In this document: piece after piece, positions 42,592 to 52,555 of the stretch
How positions within the stretch are numbered: the stretch's first letter is position 1
How the letters are laid out: each line of letters starts with the position of its first letter
Assembly: GCF_030348825.1 (NCBI RefSeq)
Contig: NZ_JAUCES010000005.1
Span: 682,001 to 746,000 of the forward strand
DNA: 64,000 bases
Reading direction: 5' to 3'
From: Fictibacillus sp. b24
GTDB lineage: Bacteria > Bacillota > Bacilli > Bacillales > Fictibacillaceae
Notes under the pieces: generated by a model
Databases searched by the model: none
Told to the model about the DNA's origin: nothing
The model's input: the letters and a program-made list of their open reading frames with translations, nothing else
Translations under genes and position numbers: made by a program

Positions 42592-43812
42592 ATGAAAATC
42601 ATTTTACTTAGTCAGCACTTCCCGCCTGAAGTGGGAGCGCCGCAAATTAGATTTTATGAAGTTGCAAAAGAATTAATCAGCAGAGGCCATCAGGTTGAAG
42701 TTGTAACTGCCTTTCCACACCATCCGATGGGTGTGATCCCGAAAGAGTACCAAGGAATGTTCTATATGAAGGAAGATTATGACGGAATTCCTGTTCACCG
42801 TTCATGGATTTATCCAAGTCCAAAGGGTGCATTCTGGAGACGGTTAATGTCTTATTTTTCTTTTACATTCAGTGCTTTTTATTCTTTAGCTAAAGCCAAA
42901 AAAGCGGATGTCATCATTACAAACTCTCCTCCATTATTCTTAGGAATAACAGGTTATGTTGGAGGGTTATTTAAAAGAGCGAAATTTGTTCTTTTTGTTG
43001 CTGATATTTGGCCTGAATCTGCTGTGAAGCTTGGTATATTGACTAATAAAAAATTTATACGCCTAGCTGAAATTCTTGAAAAGTTTTTATATAAAAAGTC
43101 ATGGAAAATGGCGGGTGCTACGGAAGGTATAACGAAATATATCGGTGATAAAGTGAATCGCCAAGAAGATACATTCATGCTTCCTAACGGTGTAAACACG
43201 GATACTTTTGCACCGCTCGAACCAGATGCGGAACTAATGGACGAGCTATCCCTTCACGGCAAGAAAGTGTTTGCGTATACAGGGACAATGGGGTATGCAC
43301 AAGGACTTGATTCTATTTTACTTGTAGCACAAAGAGTAAAAGAAGAACTACCGCATGTTCACTTTTTATTCATTGGAGATGGACAGGAAAAAGAGAAGCT
43401 TTTAAAAATGAAGGAAGAACTTAACCTAACAAACGTTACGTTTAAGGATTCTGTGCCTGTAGCCATGATGCCAAAAGTATTCTCAATTTCAGATTACAGC
43501 ATTGTACCATTAAAGAATTTAGAAATTTTTAAGGGTGCTCGTCCTTCGAAGATATTCCCAGCACTCTCAACAGGAACTCCTGTTTTGTATTGTGGGGAAG
43601 GGGAGGCTGCTGATCTAATTGAGGGTAATTGCTGCGGTGCAGTAGCAGAACCAGAAAATGTAGACGCTATTGCTGAACAAGTCAGGTACCTTGCCAATTT
43701 ACCTGAAGAAAGCTTCCAGCAATTAAAGGAAAATGGACGAGAGTTTGTTGTGAGAGAATATTCATGGAAACGAATCGTCGATGATATTTTAAAGAATTTA
43801 GATCAAAAGTAG
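42592..43812 (+). CDS. Glycosyltransferase family 4 protein, WbuB-like
   Basis: A 406-residue GT4 enzyme beginning SQHFPPEVGAPQIRFYEVA, with VADIWPESAVKLG and a donor-site block GARPSKIFPALSTGTPVLY. This N-terminal style matches WbuB and related GlcNAc, FucNAc or ManNAcA transferases. It ends the operon, which closes with a strong terminator. Confidence 0.9.
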   Translation: MKIILLSQHFPPEVGAPQIRFYEVAKELISRGHQVEVVTAFPHHPMGVIPKEYQGMFYMKEDYDGIPVHRSWIYPSPKGAFWRRLMSYFSFTFSAFYSLAKAKKADVIITNSPPLFLGITGYVGGLFKRAKFVLFVADIWPESAVKLGILTNKKFIRLAEILEKFLYKKSWKMAGATEGITKYIGDKVNRQEDTFMLPNGVNTDTFAPLEPDAELMDELSLHGKKVFAYTGTMGYAQGLDSILLVAQRVKEELPHVHFLFIGDGQEKEKLLKMKEELNLTNVTFKDSVPVAMMPKVFSISDYSIVPLKNLEIFKGARPSKIFPALSTGTPVLYCGEGEAADLIEGNCCGAVAEPENVDAIAEQVRYLANLPEESFQQLKENGREFVVREYSWKRIVDDILKNLDQK

Positions 43813-43817
43813 AGTCC

Positions 43818-43864
43818 AACTGACCTTGAATGCGCTTTGTGCGCTTTTGCGGTCAGTTTTTTTT
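43818..43864 (+). terminator. Terminator of the surface-polysaccharide operon
   Basis: AACTGACC (43818-43825) pairs with GGTCAGTT (43851-43858), with an inner GCGC stem, followed by eight T. Confidence 0.88.
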
Positions 43865-43914
43865 GTAAATTGGATGAAGAAGTAAACTTTATATTATCTA
43901 TAAAGCAAAAACAG

Positions 43915-43964
43915 AAAAAGCCGACTTGGAAAGTTAATAAAGAAACTTTCGAGTTCAGCTTTTC
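43915..43964 (-). terminator. Terminator of the minus-strand autolysin operon
   Basis: AAAAGC..ACT and inner GGAAAGTT pair with AACTTTC and AGT..GCTTTT around AATAAAG, giving a T-tract in the minus direction. It lies 146 bp after the lytB-like stop. Confidence 0.65.
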
Positions 43965-44109
43965 CTGTTTAAATGATATTTATATTGAGAAGAAACCTAT
44001 CAAGTGGGGCTAATGTACATGGTGTGCGCGAACTCTTTGCGCGAAAGTGTAACAAATATAAGAATACGTACAGTAAAACCTAATTTCCCCATTCGTGAAG
44101 CTAAGAACA

Positions 44110-45618
44110 CTATTTTGATACTGTCGTTCCAGGGAAGTAATGCTTAACAATGTCGACGCCAGAAACACCTTTTTTAGCCATTGCCTGTGCACCATACTGA
44201 CTCATCCCGATACGGTGTCCCCAACCTTTACCTATAGCTTTAATCGTTGCAGGATCAGAAGGTTTGGATATAACACCGCTCGCTGTCTGAATGCTGACAT
44301 TTGAAGTGGTAACTGAATCCGTTTTACCACTAAGCTGCACGGATTGTCCGCTAACCCCAAACTGTGAATTTACTCCACTAGCAGTCTGTACGTTGTATGT
44401 TTTTTGTAACGTAAGATCAAACCAGTTAGAACGTAATAAATTCGAATCTGTTTGGAAGTATTTACGGATAGCTAATTCATTTAAATTTGAAAACGATTTT
44501 GTTCCTTCAGAAGTTACAAGTGTTGCACCTCTAACTTCTCCATTCTGTCCAGGCTTATCTAATTTAATGTCATATAAGACAGTATCAGATTTGTAACCAA
44601 AATTATTTAATATCTTTCTAGCACTCAATGCCTCTGTCCATGAATTGTATGGAGATGCCTCATCCGGGCTGTTAACACTTACTAAATAAGGAAAAGAAGA
44701 CTGACTAGAGTTCCACACATCTGAAACATTTGCAGTTCTTCCGCCGCTAGTTGAAAAAAAGAACGTTTGGACAGGAACTCCGTTATATTTTACGACAAGT
44801 CCATTTGTTGCTTCAACTGCTGCAGAAGATCGAGATGCTTCTGAACTATATCCACGGTAAACTTGGCTCATCGTTCCACTGCTCAATGTACTTCCTGCTT
44901 TAAGAGCAAAACTTCGAGCCACAATGGCTTGTGCTTCTAAAGCTTTTGGCTCCCAAGAGGCAGGCATTTCATTTGGAACAACACCTTTTAAATAGTTTTC
45001 CATATCTAAGTTATTGATAACTTTACCAGTCGCATCAATTTCTATACTGCCACGATACTTTCGTCCATTTATAGTTGCTAGCGAAAGAGAAGGAGCTGAT
45101 ACGGGTTCATATGTTGAACTTCTTGAAGCCCATCCAATAATTCCACTTCCTGTTCTTACGTTAAACCATTTGTCTCCATTTGCAGCGGTGTGAACACCAA
45201 TATGCTCAACAACTTCGCCCTTTTTAGCAGTGGTTGCTAGAGTAGATGCAGTAGAAGCACTTTTGTATATATTTGTATCTGATGAGAAACTGTGAATTTG
45301 ACCCCCACCGACTAACTCTTGAAGACGAAAGCCTGTAGTAGAAGAAAATTTAATATTATTTAAGGTTGCTACAAGGCTAGTTCCACTTTTTGAGAAACTT
45401 ACATTTGCATTTGGCTGTAAAAAAGCTTTTTCACCGGTCTGTAAGTTATGCAATACATAAAACCCACTATTATAGAGCGTAAAACTTGTATTGTTGTATA
45501 TCTGTACTTTTACCGGAGATGAATAGCTAACGGAAGTTGCTGCATCCGCTTTTTGTGTAGCAAGAGGAGACAACATCACAGCGGTCGCTGATAAAGTTAA
45601 TGCTAATTTCTTTAACAT
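44110..45618 (-). CDS. lytB: SpoIID/LytB-domain amidase modifier protein
   Basis: A 502-residue exported protein: signal peptide (to about 27), an SH3b-like part near 105-165, and the SpoIID/LytB domain (about 180-500) with MENYLKGVVPNEMPASW, ALEAQAIVARSFAL and the late GKGWGHRIGMSQYGAQAMA. LytB of B. subtilis stimulates the amidase LytC, and SpoIID acts as a lytic transglycosylase. Here the gene follows an amidase gene and an SH3 gene on the same strand, so the pair LytC-LytB is retained. It starts 5 bp after the SH3 gene. Confidence 0.9.
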   Translation of the reverse strand: MLKKLALTLSATAVMLSPLATQKADAATSVSYSSPVKVQIYNNTSFTLYNSGFYVLHNLQTGEKAFLQPNANVSFSKSGTSLVATLNNIKFSSTTGFRLQELVGGGQIHSFSSDTNIYKSASTASTLATTAKKGEVVEHIGVHTAANGDKWFNVRTGSGIIGWASRSSTYEPVSAPSLSLATINGRKYRGSIEIDATGKVINNLDMENYLKGVVPNEMPASWEPKALEAQAIVARSFALKAGSTLSSGTMSQVYRGYSSEASRSSAAVEATNGLVVKYNGVPVQTFFFSTSGGRTANVSDVWNSSQSSFPYLVSVNSPDEASPYNSWTEALSARKILNNFGYKSDTVLYDIKLDKPGQNGEVRGATLVTSEGTKSFSNLNELAIRKYFQTDSNLLRSNWFDLTLQKTYNVQTASGVNSQFGVSGQSVQLSGKTDSVTTSNVSIQTASGVISKPSDPATIKAIGKGWGHRIGMSQYGAQAMAKKGVSGVDIVKHYFPGTTVSK

Positions 45619-45623
45619 ATGCC

Positions 45624-46289
45624 TTATTTCACCTCACCAAGAGAGGCAGCCATCCAGCCGCGCAAACCAGTAGAAGTTTCAACATTGTACCAAAGATCCC
45701 CGTTAGAAGTCGTAAAGCTGTTTATATACTTTAATTTTGTACCAGAGGGAACGGTTTTTACAATTGCATATGAAGTAGCTGCACCTTTACGGATATGTGT
45801 AGATGCTTTTGTTGTAACGCTAGTAGGGCTTGCAACTGACGTTGTTGAAACATTACTTGCTATAACCCAGCCGTATAGATTATTACCAAGGTTGATACGA
45901 TACCAGATGCCTGTTGAAGCCTTAAATTGAGCGACAACATTCATAGCTGTCCCATAAGGCTTTTGTGCAACAAGTCTATAGGAAGTAGCTGCACCAGAGT
46001 ATAATTTAGCAGTCGTTGATTTTACATATACTTTGCTTGGCATCGTTACAGTCGTTGGAGTAGTCGTAGTTGTTCCGCCAGAAGTTTTTAAACGTTCTAC
46101 TTCTGTTTGAAGCTGTGCCACTTTCGTTTCCAATGTAGAAATTTTAGTTTTCATTGGATTGATTTGCGCATTTACCCATTCAACGCTTGCGAGTAAAACA
46201 TTACTCTCCGCACTTGTACCTGTTGCAAATGAACCAAAAATTACACCAACACCTAATAATCCTGCTGCCCATCTTTTTTTCATAGTCAT
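45624..46289 (-). CDS. Secreted coiled-coil plus double SH3b protein
   Basis: A 221-residue exported protein: signal peptide (to about 27), a short coiled coil (MKTKISTLETKVAQLQTEVE), a Thr-rich linker, then two SH3b domains, each with a TAKLYSGAATSY- or THIRKGAATSY-type start and a GW end. It has no catalytic domain. ATG 46289 follows AGGGGGA by 8 bases. It takes the place of lytA in the lyt operon order and may act as a wall-binding partner of the amidase. Confidence 0.85.
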   Translation of the reverse strand: MTMKKRWAAGLLGVGVIFGSFATGTSAESNVLLASVEWVNAQINPMKTKISTLETKVAQLQTEVERLKTSGGTTTTTPTTVTMPSKVYVKSTTAKLYSGAATSYRLVAQKPYGTAMNVVAQFKASTGIWYRINLGNNLYGWVIASNVSTTSVASPTSVTTKASTHIRKGAATSYAIVKTVPSGTKLKYINSFTTSNGDLWYNVETSTGLRGWMAASLGEVK

Positions 46290-46308
46290 TTTCCATTTCC
46301 CCCTAAAA

Positions 46309-48756
46309 TTAATTGAAAAAGTTTTGTAACCCAATGCGAATACCAGTTGCAGCATCTCTTCTAAAAGCGTCTGACTTTAGCAGTTTTTCTTCCTTTGGAT
46401 TGGATAAATAGGCTAGCTCTACTAAAATACTAGGTAATTCATTTTCCCGTGTTACATAAAAATCATTGTTTGTATAACCACGATTGTATGTACCTAATTC
46501 CTTGCTAAGAGCAGCTTGAACATCCTTTGCGAGAAAATTGCTTTGTGAGCCGTTAAAATTTTCAGATGTATTATAAAATGTTTCAGTTCCGCGTGAAGTA
46601 GAGCTAAAAGAATTGGAATGAATGCTTACAAAGGCATCGTAATCTGATTTATTTGAGATATCCGTTCGTTCACTCAATTCTAAGAAAACATCACTTGATC
46701 GAGTCAGCAAAACACTAGCGCCACTTCGCTCTAACTCTGCTTTCAAATACTTTGCAACGGCTAAATTAACATCTTTTTCTTTTACGCCACTAGGTCCAAT
46801 AGCTCCTGGGTCATAATCCCCGTGACCAGCATCGACTATTATTTTTTTTCCTTTAAGCCCCTTTGGCATAACCTTTAAATTTAAAGCATTTTCATAGTTT
46901 CGTAGAGTAAATGTATAATTAGCATGCAATATAACTAATAATGATTTGGAACCATTATTGTTAGTTATAATTTTTGTATTTACAATTCCAGTAACATTAC
47001 CTGGAAGCTGAATAGAAGCAATATCACCACTAATTAACAGCTGGTTAGTTGCGGGAACTGTATATTTTATTGAACTGACAGCACTTGCTTTTTCCCATTG
47101 AATATGATGGGTTGTTGAACTTTTTTTTGTAATAACTGGATTCAATAACCCCTTTGGAGATGTGGCAGAGACATTCTCTTTTAAAATCCATCCTCTGACC
47201 CCAGATGTTGTCTCGACATTGTACCAGTTGTTTAGTGACAAAAGCTTAATTAAAGGAGTGCCTGCAGCTATTGAACCTGCCGATAATGAACTAGATGATG
47301 CACTTTTATATAGTTTAGTTGAAGATACGCTATAAAGGTGCGGCATACTTTTTAAAGAGTCATATAGCTCCCAAGAAGGTGTCCATCCAGTTACTCCACT
47401 ATTTGTTCTAACATGCAACCATTTGTGTCCTGTGGATTTATTCGTAAATTCCCCTAGAATGGTTAGCTTTTCACCATAAGAAAGTTTTTTTGTAACTTTG
47501 TAGCCCAGATCAGCGCCTCGATATATATAGGCATTTTTGGTACCAACATATTTGGAGATTGTTTTAATTGCTGGAGCACCACCTGATACAACAGTTGAGC
47601 TGATCCAGCCATAACGTTTTTTGCTATATTCAATTCTGTACCATGTTTCATTTTTGCTATTAATAAAAGTATCAATAACATTAAAGGATTTACCTTTTGG
47701 CAGGGTAGATACCTTTTTATATGAGGTGCTCGCACCACTTCTTATGATAGCACTAGTTACTTTAACCGTAATTTTAACAGCTTTTACTTGCTGTGGAGAA
47801 AGATGTTTTGCTGGAACCCAACCAAAAGATTTTGATGATAATTTTAGACGATACCACTTTCCACTCGGACTATTATGCTCATCGATAATGGTTACTTTTT
47901 GGTTGAGTTTTAAAGTAGTAATAGATGGGTATAAGTTTGAAGCCCCTTTTCTAACAGCTAGATTATGTTGGGATACATACAAATTTTTTGTAGCGTTTTG
48001 TTTAATCACGGTGTTACTTATGTTGCTACTAAGCGAACTTGAGAGTACCCATCCATATGTTCCATTGACAAGAACTCGAGACCATTCCTCATTTTTGGCG
48101 TTAGTAAAATGATCAAGGACTTTAACTTTACTATTTAGATTTAGTGTCAAAACGGTAGGGTAGGTATTAGTAGCCCCTTTATGTACGTTAGCTTTTAAAG
48201 TTTTTGTATACATTACTTTTTCAGTTAGGGCATTGTCTAATTTTGAATCCATATCTTTTAAATACTTTTCTTGGATCCAGCCAACATTTTTATTACTTTG
48301 AATTCTTGACCAATATTCACCAGTTGTTTGATTTTTAAATTGTTCAAGAACCGTAACTTGCTGTCCTTTTTTCAAATTTTCTACGGTTAAATAGGTAATA
48401 GAAGCTCCTCTTCGCAAGCTAGTCTTATCCGAAAGAACGTAAACTCCTTTTTTTGAAAGAGGTTTCTCTACCTTAGTTTTGTCAGCCGTAAGAAACTGAG
48501 AAATCACCCAACCCTTAACGTTTCCAAGGTCTACTCTATACCAAACTTCTTTTTTACCATTTGTGAATTGATCAATGACTTTTACAGCCTGTCCTTTTTT
48601 CAAACGTGCAATAACTTCATAGTCTGTAGTCGCGCCTTTTCTAACATTTACGTAATCTGCATTAGTTATCATGTTAGATGATTTATTTTGAGCATGTACA
48701 GTTAATGGAGTTAGTACAGAAGTAATAACTAATGAAGATGCAATAAATCGTTTCAT
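46309..48756 (-). CDS. N-acetylmuramoyl-L-alanine amidase with seven SH3b repeats, LytC-like
   Basis: An 815-residue exported autolysin. After the signal peptide (to about 22) come seven SH3b repeats of about 65-75 residues, most with an (N/S)-x-RxGAS-x-xY start and a YGW/KGW end. A beta-rich AMIN-like segment (about 520-630) follows, then Amidase_3 (about 635-815) with zinc ligands in VDAGHGDYDPG, SIHSNSF and the Glu of ILVELAYLSN. B. subtilis LytC instead carries three cell-wall-binding CWB2 repeats, so the targeting module has been exchanged. ATG 48756 follows AAAGGAGAG. Confidence 0.92.
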   Translation of the reverse strand: MKRFIASSLVITSVLTPLTVHAQNKSSNMITNADYVNVRKGATTDYEVIARLKKGQAVKVIDQFTNGKKEVWYRVDLGNVKGWVISQFLTADKTKVEKPLSKKGVYVLSDKTSLRRGASITYLTVENLKKGQQVTVLEQFKNQTTGEYWSRIQSNKNVGWIQEKYLKDMDSKLDNALTEKVMYTKTLKANVHKGATNTYPTVLTLNLNSKVKVLDHFTNAKNEEWSRVLVNGTYGWVLSSSLSSNISNTVIKQNATKNLYVSQHNLAVRKGASNLYPSITTLKLNQKVTIIDEHNSPSGKWYRLKLSSKSFGWVPAKHLSPQQVKAVKITVKVTSAIIRSGASTSYKKVSTLPKGKSFNVIDTFINSKNETWYRIEYSKKRYGWISSTVVSGGAPAIKTISKYVGTKNAYIYRGADLGYKVTKKLSYGEKLTILGEFTNKSTGHKWLHVRTNSGVTGWTPSWELYDSLKSMPHLYSVSSTKLYKSASSSSLSAGSIAAGTPLIKLLSLNNWYNVETTSGVRGWILKENVSATSPKGLLNPVITKKSSTTHHIQWEKASAVSSIKYTVPATNQLLISGDIASIQLPGNVTGIVNTKIITNNNGSKSLLVILHANYTFTLRNYENALNLKVMPKGLKGKKIIVDAGHGDYDPGAIGPSGVKEKDVNLAVAKYLKAELERSGASVLLTRSSDVFLELSERTDISNKSDYDAFVSIHSNSFSSTSRGTETFYNTSENFNGSQSNFLAKDVQAALSKELGTYNRGYTNNDFYVTRENELPSILVELAYLSNPKEEKLLKSDAFRRDAATGIRIGLQNFFN

Positions 48757-48887
48757 CCTTCTCTCCTTTCTATTTACCACTATTCTACAAAAATTTTGTC
48801 GCTTTTTGTTCAAAAAAATAGAAAAATATTCAAAAATATATCAAAAAGTAGAAAAATAAACATTTTTTCCTATAAATTTCATAAAAA

Positions 48888-48919
48888 AATACCCTCCGAA
48901 ATTATTATCGGAGGGTATT
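48888..48919 (-). terminator. Terminator of the LCP gene (minus strand)
   Basis: ATACCCTCCGA pairs with TCGGAGGGTAT; the minus-strand direction ends in seven T. Confidence 0.85.
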
Positions 48920-48940
48920 TCATGAAGTTAATATATTTTT

Positions 48941-49975
48941 TTAATATTCATCTTTTTCTTGATTATTTGTATCCTGGTAATTTGAATTTGAGGAATTGAT
49001 TTCAAGTATTTGTTTGATTCTTTCTCTTACTTCCTCAATCGAATCATCTTTCGGAATTTCATATGAAACCCCATTAATCATTTCAGGATAGGTTTCCAAT
49101 GGTAATGTTTCAAGTTCTTTATTTTTGATGGTCTTGTAAAAATTTCTCATAGCAAACATTTCTTTAAGAGTAATATTAGTTTTAACATTGCTGCCAAGTT
49201 GATCAATAACATTGTCTGCTTTTGTAACGGATTGAACAGAAATAGCTTTATCCATTATTGCACGAATAGCTTCACTTTCCCGTTCGTTTCGGCCAATATC
49301 CCCACGCGGGTCTTGTTTACGCATTCTAACAAACGCAAGAGCTTCTTCGCCGTTTAGGTCCATTTCACCTTTTTTGAAATAGATCATTCGTTCAAAAGAA
49401 GGTTGTTTAAAATCAAAAGGAACATTTACAGTAATGCCATCTAATTCATCAACAATTTCTTCAAAACCTTCGAAATTGGTGGAAACAAAATAATCAATAG
49501 GTACATCTAAAAGCTCTTCAGTCGCTTCCATTACCGCTTTCTCGCGCTGGTTTTTTTCTCCGTATGCGTAAGAATGATTAATCTTATCTTTTCTATCAAT
49601 TGCTGGAATATAGGTCCTTGTATCACGAGGTATATTTACCATGGCTGCTTCTTTCGTTTCAGGATTGATTGTGATGAGCTTTACAACATCTGCTCGTCCA
49701 ACATCATTTTCCTGATAGTTCTCAATTCCCACAAGAAGGATAGTAACCGGATCCTTTCCGAGCTGTACTTCGTTGAGACGTAAATCAGATTTATTCTCTT
49801 TTAATTCGACAATACTTTTATCAGAATTGGCTTTAATTTTATATACTAGATAGCCTCCGTATCCTGCCGCGGTCAATCCAAATAAGAGGGTAACTAACAA
49901 GACAAAACGGATTAAACGTCGAAAGGGGCTTCTTCTTTTCCGACGACGAATCCTCGTATTTTTAGGTTGATTCAT
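48941..49975 (-). CDS. LytR-CpsA-Psr family glycopolymer ligase, TagV-like
   Basis: A 344-residue LCP protein: Arg/Lys-rich cytosolic tail (RIRRRKRRSPFRRL), one TM (about 22-44), LCP domain with LLVGIENYQENDVGRADVV, NIPRDTRTYI and VRMRKQDPRGDIGRNERE. Its place beside yvyE matches TagV (YvhJ) of B. subtilis. Paralogue of the LCP protein at 25404. It attaches teichoic acid or the polysaccharide to peptidoglycan. A GGGAG site precedes the ATG. Confidence 0.9.
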   Translation of the reverse strand: MNQPKNTRIRRRKRRSPFRRLIRFVLLVTLLFGLTAAGYGGYLVYKIKANSDKSIVELKENKSDLRLNEVQLGKDPVTILLVGIENYQENDVGRADVVKLITINPETKEAAMVNIPRDTRTYIPAIDRKDKINHSYAYGEKNQREKAVMEATEELLDVPIDYFVSTNFEGFEEIVDELDGITVNVPFDFKQPSFERMIYFKKGEMDLNGEEALAFVRMRKQDPRGDIGRNERESEAIRAIMDKAISVQSVTKADNVIDQLGSNVKTNITLKEMFAMRNFYKTIKNKELETLPLETYPEMINGVSYEIPKDDSIEEVRERIKQILEINSSNSNYQDTNNQEKDEY

Positions 49976-50123
49976 AATATATAAACTCCCTTAGTCCAAT
50001 TTGTATTGGAGGTAATTAATCAAATTTAACTTCTTCATAATATCGCAATAGACAAAGTTAGACAATTGTCGAAATTACGACATTATAGATTTCGGCAAGA
50101 TCTAATGCTTGTTGGGTATAGAC

Positions 50124-50762
50124 TTATGATTTCACATCTTCTTCCAAATACTCCTGCTCACCAAAAACAATCTCACTTTGAGCATTGGAGAGGTCGGTAA
50201 TCCACTCTTTAAAAGAATCCCTTTCTTTTATCGGTACATACATCTGAATCTCTACTTTTTCCATGTAGTTCATCTCTTTAATGGGGTAGAGGGAGTTGCG
50301 AAGTTCGTTTTCCATTTTACCAAGAAGTGTGTAATCTACGGTGATGTGAACGATCTGTTGAAGTTGGCGTTCAACTACGCCAATGTGATTGAGGCCTTCT
50401 GAAACGGACTTGCCGTAAGCGCGGATTAATCCTCCTGCACCAAGCTTGATTCCGCCGAAGTAACGGGTCACAACAGCAACCGTGTCTTTCAATTCCCGTT
50501 TTTTGAGCACTTCTAACATGGGAACTCCCGCTGTACCGCTCGGTTCACCGTCGTCGTTTGCTTTTTGGATATTGTCGGTTTCTCCGATTAAATAGGCAGA
50601 GCAGTTGTGTGTCGCGCTGTTGTGTTCTTTTTTTATTTGCTGGATGAATTGAATCGCTTCTTCCTCTGTTGTTGCTCGTGCAATATGGGCGATAAAGCGC
50701 GATTTTTCAATGACGATCTCGTGCTGGCCGGTTTTCTTTACAGTAAGATAGTTGGATAACAT
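50124..50762 (-). CDS. yvyE: YigZ/IMPACT family protein
   Basis: A 212-residue protein of the YigZ/IMPACT family. Conserved block GEPSGTAGVPMLEVL followed by TRYFGGIKLGAGGLIRAYG in the N-terminal domain, then a DUF1949 ferredoxin-like C-terminal domain (about 140-205). AAAGGAG precedes the ATG. The IMPACT fold is linked to translation control in eukaryotes; the bacterial role is unsettled. Synteny with B. subtilis supports the name. Confidence 0.93.
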   Translation of the reverse strand: MLSNYLTVKKTGQHEIVIEKSRFIAHIARATTEEEAIQFIQQIKKEHNSATHNCSAYLIGETDNIQKANDDGEPSGTAGVPMLEVLKKRELKDTVAVVTRYFGGIKLGAGGLIRAYGKSVSEGLNHIGVVERQLQQIVHITVDYTLLGKMENELRNSLYPIKEMNYMEKVEIQMYVPIKERDSFKEWITDLSNAQSEIVFGEQEYLEEDVKS

Positions 50763-50812
50763 TTATTGGGTAGCTCCTTTAGATTTTGAAAGTATTTAAT
50801 TTAGCTTGAAAG

Positions 50813-50945
50813 TGGTTGATTTCCGTTCCAGGTTGCTCGATTTCTGCGGGGCAGGCGGTGAGCCCCTTGCCGCTTTGCGCCCTTAAGGGTCTCACCTGAC
50901 CGCTTGTCCCGCAGGAGTCTCGCACCTTGCACTCCCATCAACTTT
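50813..50945 (-). repeat. Dispersed intergenic repeat, copy 2
   Basis: Read on the minus strand it runs GTGCGAGACTCCTGCGGGAC, then AAGCGGTCAGGTGAGACCC, then GGCTCACCGCCTGCCCCGC and ends CGGAAATCAAC. It is a close relative of copies at 53436 (same orientation) and 55782 (opposite). It is more GC-rich than its surroundings and has a partial dyad structure. Confidence 0.85.
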
Positions 50946-51394
50946 GCAGAGAAGATAGTACATATGACTTGAAAGCAAAAATGTTACTTGAAAAAAATGC
51001 AGCAAATAGTATTAGCTGAACCAAATTAGGAGGCTATACATGCCGGATAAATAGTCAATGATGCGTACAAAAGCCATTTATTAAACAAGTAAAACCATCA
51101 AACCTCAAAAAGAGAGAAATTGATGTCAAAATTGTCGAAAAATCTTCATTCCTTTAGCAGAACATGATATCCTTCATTATAAGGTGATTATAAAAAGCAT
51201 TCAAATTCTTAAAAATTTTTTAGCAAGAAAAGTCATAAAATTCCACATCTTGGCGAATGTAGTATATTAGAAGGATTTAAGTCTTTTTATGTTTAGTGCC
51301 AAGGGTGGTTAAGAAGTCCTATATGCAAATTAGGCAAGATGGTTCTAGAACTTCCGTTTATACTTCTTTATCGTTTTAATTGGGGGAAATTTAC
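50946..51394 (+). other. Upstream region of degS
   Basis: Gene-free, AT-rich region before degS. I see no ORF with a ribosome binding site. An imperfect long-range pairing (CTTGGC near 51250 with GCCAAG near 51300) could fold the leader, but no promoter could be placed with confidence. Confidence 0.35.
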
Positions 51395-52543
51395 ATGACT
51401 GCAGCTAAGTTAACGATAGATCCACATTTGTTGGACGGAATATTAAATCAAACCATCGATACCGTTACAGAAAGTCAGTCTCAGATCTTTGAGATTAGCG
51501 AACAATCGCGGCAGGAGTTTGAACAGCTGCGCCGAGAGCTTGAATTGGTGAAGCAGCAGGTGATCGAGGTCATTCATAAGTCGGATCGGACTGAAGAGTA
51601 TGCTAAGCTTGCGCGAACACGTTTGGCTGAGGTGAGCAAGCATTTCCAGAAGTACAGCGAGTCGGACATTCGCGATGCGTATGAGAATGCGAATAAGTAT
51701 CAAATTGAATTATCGATCATCCGGCAAACGGAAAAACAGCTTCGTGAAAAAAGAGACGAGCTGGAACGGAGAATCGGCGCACTGAACGACACGGTGCAAA
51801 AGGCTGAATCTTTGGCAGGACAGATTTCTGTTGTTTTAAATTATCTTAACGGGGATTTAAGAAAAATTAACGAACTCGTTCAAGATGCGAAACAAAAGCA
51901 GGAATTCGGTCTTCAGATCATAGAGGCACAGGAAGAAGAGCGGAAGCGGGTATCCCGAGAAATACATGATGGTCCTGCACAGCTGATGGCAAACGTCCTC
52001 ATTCGATCAGAGCTTTTAGAGAAAATCTATGTCGAAAAAGGAACTGATGCTGCTCGTGCCGAAATAAAAGACTTAAGGGTTATGGTTCGCGACTCATTAA
52101 AAGAAGTTCGCCGAATTATATATGATTTACGTCCGATGGCATTAGATGATCTCGGCCTCGTCCCAACACTAAGCAAGTATTTGCGCAACGTGAAGGAAAG
52201 TACAGGCAAAGAGGTAGATTTACATGCACTCGGCCAAACAAGAAGATTTCCGAATAAGATGGAGATCGCGATTTTCCGATTGGTGCAAGAGGCAGTCAAC
52301 AATGCAGTCAAACATTCTGACGCAAAGCTGATTGAAGTGAAACTCGAGTTTACCCAGAAATTTATTTCATTATATATCCGAGATGATGGCAAAGGATTCG
52401 ATATGGCCAAGCCTGCAAAGTCCAATTCCTTTGGCATGATGGGGATGAGGGAGCGGGTAGAACTGCTCGAAGGCACGCTAAAAGTGAAATCCCGCATAAA
52501 CTTCGGTACAAGTGTTTACATTCAAATTCCCATTCAAGACTAG
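51395..52543 (+). CDS. degS: Sensor histidine kinase DegS
   Basis: A 382-residue cytosolic kinase. Residues 1-170 form the long sensor coiled coil. The HisKA_3 phosphoacceptor is H191 in REIHDGPAQLMANVL. The C-terminal ATPase has FRLVQEAVNNAVKHSDA, DDGKGFD and GMMGMRERV. DegS phosphorylates DegU to control exoprotease production, competence and motility. ATG 51395 follows GGGGGA; the longer frame from TTG 51380 includes that site. degU follows by 12 bp. Confidence 0.96.
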   Translation: MTAAKLTIDPHLLDGILNQTIDTVTESQSQIFEISEQSRQEFEQLRRELELVKQQVIEVIHKSDRTEEYAKLARTRLAEVSKHFQKYSESDIRDAYENANKYQIELSIIRQTEKQLREKRDELERRIGALNDTVQKAESLAGQISVVLNYLNGDLRKINELVQDAKQKQEFGLQIIEAQEEERKRVSREIHDGPAQLMANVLIRSELLEKIYVEKGTDAARAEIKDLRVMVRDSLKEVRRIIYDLRPMALDDLGLVPTLSKYLRNVKESTGKEVDLHALGQTRRFPNKMEIAIFRLVQEAVNNAVKHSDAKLIEVKLEFTQKFISLYIRDDGKGFDMAKPAKSNSFGMMGMRERVELLEGTLKVKSRINFGTSVYIQIPIQD

Positions 52544-52555
52544 GAGGGTTCACAC

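Noticed and set aside
25460..48230. Further GTATAC hexamers inside genes (for example in the LCP, PBP and amidase genes)
   Set aside because: They lie in coding sequence, lack the TTGG/CCAA flanks and are not near promoters; the hexamer is common by chance in AT-rich DNA.
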